DNA of 64,000 nt from Acephala macrosclerotiorum. Taxonomy: Eukaryota > Ascomycota > Leotiomycetes > Helotiales > Mollisiaceae. Made by a program: the position numbers and the translations under genes. Below the pieces are notes generated by a model. It was not told the DNA's origin. It ran no database searches and saw nothing but the letters and a program-made list of their open reading frames with translations. This document shows positions 34,357-44,604 of this stretch, in pieces. Location: contig MU119211.1 in the NCBI GenBank assembly GCA_014904845.1, forward strand, positions 292,156 through 356,155. The letters run 5' to 3'. Position 1 is the first letter of the stretch. Each line of letters begins with the position of its first letter.

Positions 34357-37016
34357 TCATCCTTCAGACTCCGCCCAATAAGCCCCACCAGTCTTAGCAT
34401 CCAACCCCTCCCTCAAATCCGCACTCGCAAATCTCACCGCCCTCTCTCTCAGCGCACTCTTCGTCCCATTAATCGAAAAATTCCCAAACCCCTCATACGT
34501 CCCCAAACTGGGCGGTAAATCCTCTACCCTCGTTCCCCACGCACTCTCCGTGCTCCCAAGAGTCAAAACCAATTCCTTCCCTTCCGTGAAGAACGAATGA
34601 TCGATCCAATTCTTCGTATATGATTCCCCGTCGAGTGTTGCGGATTGGATGTAGATGTTTTGGTAACTAGGATCGAAGTTTACATTGCGTATTATGGCGG
34701 TTTTCCCGGTCAGTTGGGAAGTGACGGATACGCTTTCGAAGAAAGGAGGGATGATGAGGTATACGTTTTGGCCAGGGTTGGGGAAGAGTCCCATCATTGA
34801 GAAGGCGACGAAACTTCCCATTGCTCCGGAGTCGTCGTTTCCTGGCAGGCCGTCATCGGTAGGTTGGAAAAATGTGGGAATGTAAAAGTGTGAGCGTTTG
34901 GCGGAGAGAGCGGGTCGACCTGCGTAGTGGTATTGGTAGACTGTTAGGAATGCGGGTTCGTTGCCGATATAGGTAATGTCTTGGTCGTGGAGGTAGTCGA
35001 GACGTTCTACGAATGCGGCGGGGCCGCCGAAGGTGGTTATCAGGGTTGCTTGGTCGTGAGGAACGAAGCTGTTGTGGGTGAGTAGGCGACCTCTTGCCAA
35101 ATTTCGGAGCCTGAACTTACAAAGAATATTCCCAGATCGAACTTTCAAAAGTCTCCGCTCCCGTGTTCTGCAGCGAACAAACACTGTTAGGATTCGTATC
35201 GATGTTGCTGCACTTAAGGGGATCTTGGAATCCAAAAGTCTTGTTGAGATAGCGGGGTTGAAAGAAGCCGGTAAATCCAGTATCAACACCATTGTTGAAC
35301 GACGTCTGATCAGACTTGTACAGATTCTTCCAGTTGCCAGCGCGAGTAGTATACTTCTCAACATCACCCTGCTTTCCAAGCCCAGAAGCAATTTGGGTGA
35401 TCACAAAATCATTGTAAGCGTATTCGAGAGTTCTCGAGACACTCCTTGTCATTGTCCCAAATCCTTTATAGTCGAAGTCTTGAACTGGGATATAGCCAAG
35501 TGACTTCCAGGAATCAAGTCCACCTCTACCTTCGTTGGCCCAGTCGTATGGCTCGTTCTCGGCATCATTGATAACGGCCTCGTAGCCAAGATTCCAGTCA
35601 ATGCCGTCGGAGAGTCCCTTCAAGTAAGCATCACCGAGCACATTGTCGGCATTTGAGCCACCCTGGGTGTATCCTTTGCACAAGCTCATGCGGCAATCCG
35701 GTAGCCAACCTTCGTGCACATATGTGTCGATGAGTGAGCGAATCTGCTTTGTTACAGTGGCGGGGTCCAAAACAGTCAGAAATGGCATCTGAGATCTGAA
35801 CAAATCCCAGATACAATAGAATGAATCGAAGTAAGGTTCATCACTTTCCCAAAGTGGATTCTCTCCAGTGTAATCTTGTGGATTCACCATCGTTCTGTAA
35901 ATTCCCGAGTAGAAGTTCTTCAACATTGAGTCATTGACGCCACTTCTGTTAACCACAACTGGACTAATTTTGTTTCGCCACTCTGTCTCTGCTGCAGTAT
36001 GAGTTGCATCAAAGTCGAACGATGGGATCTCTTTCTCAGCACTCGAGCACGCTTGATCGCTGCTGATCAAGCTGACTCCAACTCTGGCAAGAATGGCATT
36101 GTCACCAGGCGATTCGAAGCGAACAAACGCTCCTCCTGGCAAAGGATACCCATTGATCGATCTCGAGATCTTTAAGTCCTTCACATCGGCGCTCGCTCGG
36201 CTGTTGACGAAGATGCCGTTGTCTCTGATAGGCGATCCAGAAAAGTCTGCACAGAAGTAGGCAATATAATTTCCACTACCAAAGCTTGGCAGGAACTTTG
36301 CATTTCCAGTCATTCGCCCTGTCTCGGCATTAACGGAGATACTTCCATTATCTTGGCGACTATCCGAAAGATCCGTGAGGTCCATCAAGATCAACGGACT
36401 TGAAACATTTCCCACGCCTTCTATTTTCGGGAACTTAAATCGGAAGAGTGAAGTGCGTTGAGTGGTTGTCATGTCGACCTCAATACCACTCACAAGCTCA
36501 AGACCGAAATAACCTGGAGTTGCCTTGATGGAGCTATCCACAAATTGAGTTTTCCTCGACTTCTTCGGGTAGACGCAACGATCAATATCGTCGCCAGGGC
36601 AAGCACCGTAGGGAAATAGAGCAAAGTTTCCCAGTGACGGGGATCCACCAGTGCCGGAATCATGCATAGAAGAGAATCCTGTGATGTTCGAGCCATCAGT
36701 GGTGAATCCGCCTTGATTGCTGCCAGAATCGGTGTCCGCGACTGCTTTTGCCATCCCTAGACAAGATGAGCCACGGGTTTGACTGGGTGTTGGATACCTT
36801 ACCATATGGGAGAGTTGCTCCTGGAAAGATGTTCCCTGGGGATTATCAGCGAAATTCGTCTCTACAACATCGTACTATCATACCTCCATTGCTACTTCCG
36901 ATCAATTGATCCACATAATTCAGCACATCGTACGTTCTATTCGTGGAGTTTTGAGAAACAGCTGAACCGATTGCGGCCGCAACAAGCAGCAAAGAGAAGC
37001 GACAACTCCGAGCCAT
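34357..37016 (-). CDS. Secreted GH92 alpha-mannosidase, 837 aa
   Basis: Four exons: 37016-36884, 36835-36803 (33 nt), 36756-35121, 35068-34357; introns of 48, 46 and 52 nt. The tiny second exon is needed to give NGGNIFPGATLPYGMAKAV, a standard GH92 start. Residues 1-22 (CRFSLLLVAAAIGSAVS) form a signal peptide. Family blocks follow: GFSSMHDSGTGGSPSLGNF, YSGIYRTMVNPQDY, SFYCIWDLFRSQMPFL, KGYTQGGSNADNVLGDAY, and GNDDSGAMGSFVAFSMMGLF at ~677-696, which carries the acidic catalytic loop. GH92 enzymes are Ca-dependent exo-mannosidases that invert configuration, usually alpha-1,2. Here it probably trims mannans or N-glycans outside the cell. Many NxS/T sites agree with secretion. Confidence 0.95.
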
Positions 37017-39011
37017 ATCCAACGACCGGATTCAGGCGCAGCAAAGACCTCAACGCCACAAAGCCATCGTTCCCGCGAGGGGGCGGCACGGAGATATAAA
37101 TCATCACTTGCATGATCTAAGATTACGATCGGCTTCCGCTATCAGCTGCACGTTACATGGACATACCCAAAGAAGCTTAAAAGAGAAGGTGCCATGGGAG
37201 GCATCTTGCAATGCACGAGCGTATGTGAAAGTTAGGTGAGGCTAACCGGGATGGTGTCCCGGATGCTGATCTCGGAGGGTGGTTGCCGAACTACCCCGCC
37301 CAGGTTCCCCTGAACCCCTCCATATTTTGCCCATCATAGACTTCATAATTTCCTTTCTCAAAACTTTAACCCTTCGAACTCGTAAAACCCGCAGAGGAGT
37401 CGGATTTTCCTATCTTTGAATGAGAGCCCTGGTTTTGATTCTTTCGTCGCGGCTTTCTGAGGAGAAGTCGCAGTCATTGCATTCGATGTGGTTGCAAGCA
37501 GAGAGAGCAAGCTGTTGTCCCCGGGCATTCAATGGATGCTGCAGTTACGCTATCACAGACGCAACAAGTCATCCACATGACTAGGATCTTGTGCAGACGG
37601 CTGCGTTGAATTATTGGTAATGTCTGACCTGATATTTCTGTGTCTTGTCGTTTTGTCTCGGTCATCTTGTGCGTATGTCTTGAGTTTGTGTAACCTGCCC
37701 AATGTGGCAACTGTCAGATCGTGCTATATATTCTCCTTCCCCATGAGTTATTCACACAATTCTTCGAGCTATTGTTTTTAATTTAAAATTCACGTTCAGA
37801 AGGTCGAGTGAGTCTAAGTATAAGCCCACCTGTTCTGTGAGTATTGATTTTCAAACCTTTCATGTGCAACGTCAAATGGCCTAGCGAGCGGCAGAACTTG
37901 GATCTTGAACAACATCACAGAACTTCACTAGGATTTGATCACATGTATCACAGAGTTGAACTAAATTCACGGTCAAAGATAGTATTGTTGAGATGTCCTG
38001 TCCCGTCTGGGACTTCAATATCTTCTCGGCCAGAGGCTAGCTCGTCGCAAAGTTCACAAGCATCGTCTTTTTATCTGTTCCAATTTCTGGAATCGCTACT
38101 TGAGAACAAATGTCGCAACTTCCTTCTTTAGAGATGCAGCAAGTAGTCGTTGTGATGCTATTCGACGTCAAAGTAAAATCAAAGCCAAGCGTCGTGAGAA
38201 GAAGGGAGAGTAGTCGATGAGGGCTTAGCGATCATGTCTGCATCCTTGTTGGGCGAGGTTGGGCTCACTTTGATCTCAGATTGTCCGTAGCCAGAGTAAA
38301 GCTTTTCAGCTTCAAAACCCGCCATGCAAGAACAGAGATTTTCATCTCAGATAGCTTTACAGCGACTAAACCCAAGGCAAAATAGCCTCTTAAAACTTCA
38401 CATTCGGGTTCTAGGTTCAACTTTTCTCCTCAAATGACTTGAGCTTTCTTCATTCTCAAAGCCGCCAACTCAAAAGAAGAGTATGCGCTCTACATCTTAC
38501 CCCTAGCAGTAGTTCGCTCATCCCATCTCAAGCCCAACCATTGTTTTCCCCAACATCAAGGAACCAAGCATATGACCGTCTGCGATGAGCAGCTAGCATG
38601 TGACCACATCCGCACTCCCTTCCAGATGTTCGCCCTAGACCTAATGTTCCTTCTCGCAGACACAACAACATACAAGTATCTCTCCTTTCCAAGTCACAAC
38701 CCTTCGTGCTTGCCCAGAGTCCGAGTTGTGCGAGCGATAACGGGGTTCTCTTCTGTGTGTCTCTTTACCACGTTTAAGAGGTGTTTGAAGATTGTTAGCT
38801 TTAGGGACAGACATGGTTTGTACGGTCTTTGGAAGTGTTGAAATGACATTTGTTCAAGGAGGATTGCACAAAAGACTTCGGCAAAGTATACTACTCTGAA
38901 GGGGAAAGTCATGCTCTCAGGCATAACTTAGATTCATCGTGGCAGCAATCTTCAACCCAAAATCACTCTACACACTGCTTCCTAGCATTCCAAAAACATT
39001 CACTTACGAAC
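37017..39011. other. Intergenic, 2.0 kb
   Basis: Promoter side of the mannosidase gene and beyond. A plus-strand ORF at 38572-38841 (89 codons) is the longest with an ATG, but it has no recognisable features. Nothing else supported. Confidence 0.5.
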
Positions 39012-39458
39012 TTATTGACTCTCACACCTCTCGCTCATCCGACGAGTCTCCATTCTCAACCTGGTCGGCGAAAGAGACTTGCCAACCCCCTCGCCTTCTT
39101 CATCGGACTTCAACTTCGCTATCCCACTATTCTTTCTTTCCAGCTTCATAGCTACCTCCCCATCCCTATCCTTATCCCTAGCCCCAACCACATCCCCACC
39201 CTCACACTCGTCTTCATCCTTGACCCCAAACTTGAGATGCCGGACCCCCTTGCTTTCGTCGTAGCAATCATCAATATTATCATCCCGATATTGTTTCTCG
39301 ACAGGCTCATAAATGGCTTGAACACGTCCACAGCCGTCGCAGAGATCGTGCTCACAGGAACATTGACTTGGAAAGTTGGTGTTGAAGTCGATGTGATTGT
39401 CCTGATCACAGCTGCAGCAGAGGAAAATTCCTAGTTCTTTGAAGTGTGGGTTGGACAT
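39012..39458 (-). CDS. Small Cys-rich zinc-ribbon-like protein, 148 aa
   Basis: Single exon; start taken at 39458 (MSNPHFKELGIF), because the extra 17 residues upstream begin at a TTG. Residues 14-43 hold FLCCSCDQDNHIDFN and QCSCEHDLCDGC, giving C-x2-C, then C-x-C-x-H-x2-C-x2-C, a likely zinc site. The remaining two thirds are acidic or basic and low in complexity (DEDECEGGDVVGARDKDRD, EDEEGEGVG-like). The CC-x-C start resembles that of the larger neighbour at 39795-41552 on the same strand, 336 bp away, so the two may be old paralogues. This architecture is common in ascomycete genomes and has no known role. Confidence 0.6.
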   Translation of the reverse strand: MSNPHFKELGIFLCCSCDQDNHIDFNTNFPSQCSCEHDLCDGCGRVQAIYEPVEKQYRDDNIDDCYDESKGVRHLKFGVKDEDECEGGDVVGARDKDRDGEVAMKLERKNSGIAKLKSDEEGEGVGKSLSPTRLRMETRRMSERCESQ

Positions 39459-39794
39459 TGTGAGGGAATGGTTGAGAATCAGTTGTGAGAGTGGATGTTT
39501 TGTTTGCAATGAGACGGGAATGGGACAGAAATTTGTTTTTGTTCTTGTTCACTTGTTATTCACGGTCATTTGAGGAAGTGACTGAAACCTAGAAGCTCAA
39601 CGTTCGAAAGCAAGGGCTAACTATCTAAGTGACCTTTGGCAAGAGGGATAAGAGACTGATGAGTAAATCAGAGTCGCCCCAAATGCATCCAAGACTCACG
39701 AATTCAAGGTTGACGACAAATCTAAACTTGGGGAGCTAAATGAATCAATGCCAATGCGCCAGTACTTGAAGACCCGTATTAAGTCAATGGTCGA
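39459..39794. other. Spacer between the two Cys-rich genes
   Basis: 336 bp, no ORF of interest; must hold the promoter of the small gene and the 3' end of the large one. Confidence 0.5.
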
Positions 39795-41552
39795 TCAGCT
39801 GCCCACATCCCGAAACCAGGCCAAAGTATTCTCCACTTCATTAAGAGGAACCATTTCGATCTCAGCTTCCCCTGAAACTGGGGCTGTGCCACCTGACTGT
39901 TCCTGCAATGAATGGGACGGACTCGAGAGGAAAGAGAAGTCTTGATAGTAAGAATCGAAGGATTGATTAGTCTCCTCCGTCAATCCCCCCTCGAAACAAC
40001 CTACTTCGACCTCAGCTGCTGGTACAGCAGAATTCGTACCTGAAAGTTTTGCCTTCTTGCTTGGATGCGATTGAGCGAATGCGTTTGAGGACTCAAAAGC
40101 TCCTAGAGAGTCAGAGTTGCCACAATTCAGTGGTTCAGCGTTCGCCATATGTTTTCTCTTGCCACCCCTCGCTTCACTCTCGGCTTCTTTCTCAGCTTTG
40201 TATCCTACAGTTGTTTGCTGCGCCGTCTTTGTTGCCCCATTTTGGTGTGGTTGGTCTGGAAGAGGGAGGTAGAAAGATTGAGGCCCGTGGTTGTTGGGTT
40301 CCTTCGACACTTCTTTACCAGCATCCCTATCGATCTCATTTTGGGGAAACATGCGGTTTCCGCTCAGTAAGTGTTGCGCCGAATGCCCTACGTCCAAGGC
40401 TTGAGCTGGTTCTGAACTGTTAAGGTCTCCCGAGATGGTGACGAATGGTCGAAGCAATTCCTCTCTTGAGATATGAAGCACTCTTTCATTGTCCGAGCTG
40501 AAAGGTCTGAAGATGCGAAGAAATTCTTCTTCGGCAGATTCGTTGTCGAATCTAGGTTCTTGAACTGCAGGGCTCCCAAGCGTTTCGCTGCTGTCGCGTT
40601 GCAACAACTGCGGCAGGTTCGCTACAGGTGATAGGAATTCTGCATTTTCCTTGTCCAACTCACGTTGCAGAGTCTTGTCTGGCTCTTCGAACCCGCCGAT
40701 CATGACATCTTTCTTGATCGGGGGCTTTTTAGGCTTCTTCATCGCTGTTAAATGTTGGAGCAAGAGATGAGTCTCTACGAGGCGAAGGCAGTGAGCAGCG
40801 GCGAATGCTTGTGCAACAGTCCGATACCGTTCCGTACTTCCTTGATGTATCTGAGGTGTTGGTGACGAGATATATGGATAGAATAGAAATTTCGGTTGTG
40901 CGATGTCCCCAAGTTGGGTGCGATGCAAGACTGGTCCAATTTCGAATTCGACTGCACTAAGACTCTTCGAGTCCACCTTAGAGCTAGTAGCAAGAAAATC
41001 TCGGTCCTTTAGTTTTAGTAAGAGACGCTGGTGATTTGGCGTGGAAATTCCATTCTTGACTGAAGCTATCACTCGACCCAGGTTGGGCGAATGGGCTTCC
41101 GTGATATCGTGGATCATATCGCATTGGCAGCACCCTCTATTACCGCACTCGGCACATATCTGATTCCCGCAGACATTGTCGGTATGTGTCCGTGTGAGGC
41201 CCAAAATTTTATTGCACGCCGTCAGTCCACAATGCCTGCATAAATCCCAACCTCGAGGTTCCGAGTTGTCCAAAGGGTTGGACTCGTTGCGCGATTGCTT
41301 TTTCAAAGTCGTGGATGGTGATCCTGGAGCGTATAACTTAAAATCCCCGCATTCGCAGCATTGCCTTATGAATCGGGTTTCTTTCAAACGAAGGTAGCGG
41401 TTGTTCCGATCCTGATCGTCCGCTGGGAGCCTGGATCGTCTGTCGGGAGTCATTGTTCGCCTATCGGGAGTGATTATTCGTCTCTCGGGAGTGGTTGTTC
41501 CGGAGCTCATATTGTTCTCTGATGTGACAGTCTTTGATAGTGAGGGAACCAT
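39795..41552 (-). CDS. Cys-rich zinc-ribbon-like protein with TPxRR repeats, 585 aa
   Basis: Single long exon from ATG 41552. Residues 20-39 carry a short tandem repeat, T-P-(E/D)-R-R-x2, three times (TPERRII, TPDRRTM, TPDRRSR), Thr-Pro sites that a proline-directed kinase could use. Residues 65-144 hold four C-x2-C pairs (C65/C68, C105/C108, C133/C136, C141/C144) plus C113 and C128, a probable double zinc ribbon. A conserved-looking middle (FLFYPYISSPTPQIHQG) and a long polar C-terminus with a KRKH patch follow. Nuclear location is possible but not shown. No enzyme motif is seen. Similarity to the gene just downstream is limited to the Cys-rich start. Confidence 0.75.
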   Translation of the reverse strand: MVPSLSKTVTSENNMSSGTTTPERRIITPDRRTMTPDRRSRLPADDQDRNNRYLRLKETRFIRQCCECGDFKLYAPGSPSTTLKKQSRNESNPLDNSEPRGWDLCRHCGLTACNKILGLTRTHTDNVCGNQICAECGNRGCCQCDMIHDITEAHSPNLGRVIASVKNGISTPNHQRLLLKLKDRDFLATSSKVDSKSLSAVEFEIGPVLHRTQLGDIAQPKFLFYPYISSPTPQIHQGSTERYRTVAQAFAAAHCLRLVETHLLLQHLTAMKKPKKPPIKKDVMIGGFEEPDKTLQRELDKENAEFLSPVANLPQLLQRDSSETLGSPAVQEPRFDNESAEEEFLRIFRPFSSDNERVLHISREELLRPFVTISGDLNSSEPAQALDVGHSAQHLLSGNRMFPQNEIDRDAGKEVSKEPNNHGPQSFYLPLPDQPHQNGATKTAQQTTVGYKAEKEAESEARGGKRKHMANAEPLNCGNSDSLGAFESSNAFAQSHPSKKAKLSGTNSAVPAAEVEVGCFEGGLTEETNQSFDSYYQDFSFLSSPSHSLQEQSGGTAPVSGEAEIEMVPLNEVENTLAWFRDVGS

Positions 41553-42453
41553 GAAGGTGAGTATTCGTTAATGACGAAGGTAATGACGATAGAAGTAGCT
41601 ATGTCTCGATAATTCCATGTGCAAACAATGCTGTCCGTTAATAGTAGAAGCACTTTGAAGATACCGTGCGTGAAGCAATTCTAATGTTTTATTGTTCGAG
41701 GCAAAGGAAAGAATAGAGTGGCACAAGGCTTGAAGGTTGGAAGATGCTAAGGATAGAAACCTTCTGAAACTTAAAAGCCAGAAAGGCGAGAGCAAGTGAC
41801 CACTCAGGAGGCGAGGGGAAGATGTAGGTTCCAGCAGGCAAGAGCCAAACTGCTAATCGAAGCTGAGGAAGGAGAGATCGTACCACGAACAGAAAGAAAC
41901 TCGTACCACAAAGGTGAGTCCTGAACAATACGTTGGCATACAACGATGCCACGGAGAACCGATACAGTACAAGAAGACATTACTCGACTGGGAGAGCTAA
42001 ATTGATATTCAAGAACGCCGCGTTCAGTCCCCACTAGCCTTTATTGTTGTTGATAAAACTGACAATACCCCTAACTCACTAGGACGATATAAACCAATCT
42101 CAAGTCAAAGAAAGATCTATTCAGTCGTAAATCATCGGCTGGACTTGACATTGCTAACCAAAATGAATATCCACTCTGATTTGGCTAGGTACCGATCCGC
42201 CACCATTTTGTCAAGCGAGGCCGGGACCCCAGATTATTCGCACCCTCGCCAAATATCTTCACCCACTCTTGAAATCTTGAAAGCGTTGTTGCATTTCGCA
42301 ACCTAAGCGAGAAGATAGCCGCTTCTGCAATGCCCCTCTTGGGCAAGGCTTGAATCGAGTCGAAGGTAGCGAGTCCAAGCGATTGCTTCCAGGCTTATAG
42401 CAACCGATACAAATGGAGAACAAGATTGAAATTTCGTAGCAAAATAAGAATAC
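41553..42453. other. Intergenic, 0.9 kb
   Basis: Promoter of the large Cys-rich gene and 3' side of the next gene. No supportable gene. Confidence 0.5.
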
Positions 42454-44144
42454 CTACATTCGCCCTGGGCATATCCTCAGACATTGCAACAATTCTGAGA
42501 CCTTCGCCTTTCCATACAGGCCACCTTCATCGTCAATACCGATGCTCAAAATTACTTCATCATCAAGGTAGCCCACTCCTTTCTCTCTGACATCGCTTTC
42601 CTCCCTTCCCCATGCATATGCAATTGTGGTCGTGTATGTAAATCTTCCCCATTCACCACTTCCTGTTGCTAGATCTTCAGGTGAATCGTCCCAGATTTCC
42701 TCGGTCGTCCAGCCTCGATTCGTCTCGTTTGCGAAGAGAATAGGGTGTTGACTGACTGCGAGCATATTGAATGGCGCAGTTACAGACCAGACCACAAAGT
42801 ATCTCTCATAGCGCACAGGCAAGCCATATCCGTTAATATGCTTTCGCTGAATTGCTGCGAAGAAGACCATTTCGGGATTTCCACGAACGCAAGTCTGATC
42901 GCTCCTTTCGCAGAGTATGAGCTTTAACGAGGGAGTAGCTTGATGCCAAGACGCATCGGCCATGTAATGTCCATTTGCAAGCTCTTCGGGGGTTGGGTCA
43001 TGAAGACAAGGCTCTTCCGAAGGATCGGTCATGTTGGGCGTCGTGAGTCCGCCACCAACGAGCTGTGCAAAGGTGCGAGTTGTGGAATTCAGATCGTATT
43101 GTATATAGGTCTTTGACGAGGATGACGAAAACATGACCCAGTTCTTCTCGTACGATCGACGAGTCCAAGGCGGATTTCGAGTCAATTCTGTCAGGGTCGG
43201 GTAGGACATGAGGGGACCTGGTCCAAGGCGTCTGGGAGATGAAGAGAAGATTTCTTCGATGGCTGGATAGACGGTGCGAAGATCGATGGCCCAGAGGCCG
43301 ATGCAGGCATACCGCGATCTAGGGCGCTATCATCAGAGTTGCCATGATGCAAATTGGTCACCATGACTTACTGTGATACTACCATCAAGATCGGTTCTCC
43401 TCTGCCAGAGTAGAGCAACTTCGGGTCGTGGAAGCCAGGAATATCGGCGAGGACTTGTTCCATACCTTCACACTTCTCTGCTGGCGTTGGCGGTACATTG
43501 ACTTCCATTGACGCAGTCACACAACGAAGCCCACCACTCGGTCCGAGTATCCGCAGATCGTCATCTGTGCAATATTTTTCCTTGGAGGTGGTGGACTTCG
43601 TAGACTTTGGATGGCAGATGTTTGCTTCACATATAACATTGCGTCGATAAGCTTCGCCATTAGAAGCAACCATATTTACAATAATGTATTGATTTTGGGC
43701 CCAGTATGGGAGTGCAAATATGGTAGGATTCCAGAATGAGCGTTGATCTTCGAATATTGCCGAAGCCGGGGACATGGAAATATTGTGCAGAAGATTCGGA
43801 AGTCGAATGTGGCCGGTGAAGCGATTAGCAGCTCGAGGACATGCTGTGAAGTTGAGGAGAGCGGTTGGCAGGAGAGACTTTCTTGCAGATGTCTGCGTGT
43901 ACGAATCCGAGGAAGCTGCTTCAAGCTTGGAATGGTGAGGCAGAGCATCTCGATGTAGGCCTAAATGATTCGAGGCGTTGAGGAATGGACGAGCAATCGG
44001 TATATGCAGCGGCTCTTGAGTTTTGCTGAAGGTTGGGCGACGTGGGATGATGGACTGTGTCTGAAATGTTCTTGACAGTGCAATGTAACACAAGTATAAT
44101 GCAGCAATTGGGAAGAGGAACCGTCTTAGATATGGCCATGCCAT
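42454..44144 (-). CDS. Type II membrane protein, probable lumenal beta-propeller, 545 aa
   Basis: Two exons: 44144-43372 and 43318-42454, with a 53-nt intron (GTAAGT...CCCTAG) that splits CA|A and joins MVVSQ to SRYACIGLWAID. A short basic start and one hydrophobic segment (FLFPIAALYLCYIAL, residues ~9-24) make a signal anchor; the rest is lumenal, with NxS/T sites and even Cys use. Blocks such as FWNPTIFALPYWAQNQYI, DPKLLYSGRGEPILMV, YERYFVVWSVTAPFNML and ILSIGIDDEGG recall five-bladed beta-propellers of the GH43/GH130 kind. I cannot name catalytic residues, so glycan binding or transfer in the Golgi is inference. Transcribed divergently from the gene at 44605. Confidence 0.75.
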
Positions 44145-44604
44145 TTTGATCTGAAGTCCGTGTTGCCCTAAGGCAATTGAATTCGTAAGAAGACATGCAC
44201 GGTGCGAATGCCAAAGTCAAGTCAATCAAGATGCATGAGGAAAGAGCAAGGGGGCCTCGCCAAGCTGGAAATCGGGAAACGACCTCGGTCGAGTGAAACG
44301 GCATCCCATCGATCACGAAAGTCCCTCTCTTTTCCAGAACTGAGACCCTAAAAGGAGACGAGTGTCGAACAATTCGTGCCCATGTCATGCGATTTCGACA
44401 GCAGTACTGACCTGGCCGCAACTTCATAATAGCGATGGATCTGGGTCGCACTTGCCAAATCCATCTTCCCCAGGTCTGAAGCATCTCGAACCTCAAGAAT
44501 CGCGAAAATTAAATGCATCCAACAATCAACTTTCTGAGCACTACTCAAGAAGCTTACTGCATTTCATAGGTATTGAATTACCTCACAGCAACTAAGCCAA
44601 AGAT
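44145..44604. promoter_or_regulatory. Shared divergent promoter, 460 bp
   Basis: Lies between the ATGs of two type II membrane-protein genes (44144 minus, 44605 plus). Both must use this interval, so they are likely co-regulated. I see no clear TATA box and name no factor site. Confidence 0.5.

Noticed and set aside
38572..38841. 89-codon plus-strand ORF with ATG
   Set aside because: Cys- and Leu-rich but without signal peptide or known motif; likely chance in a 2-kb spacer.
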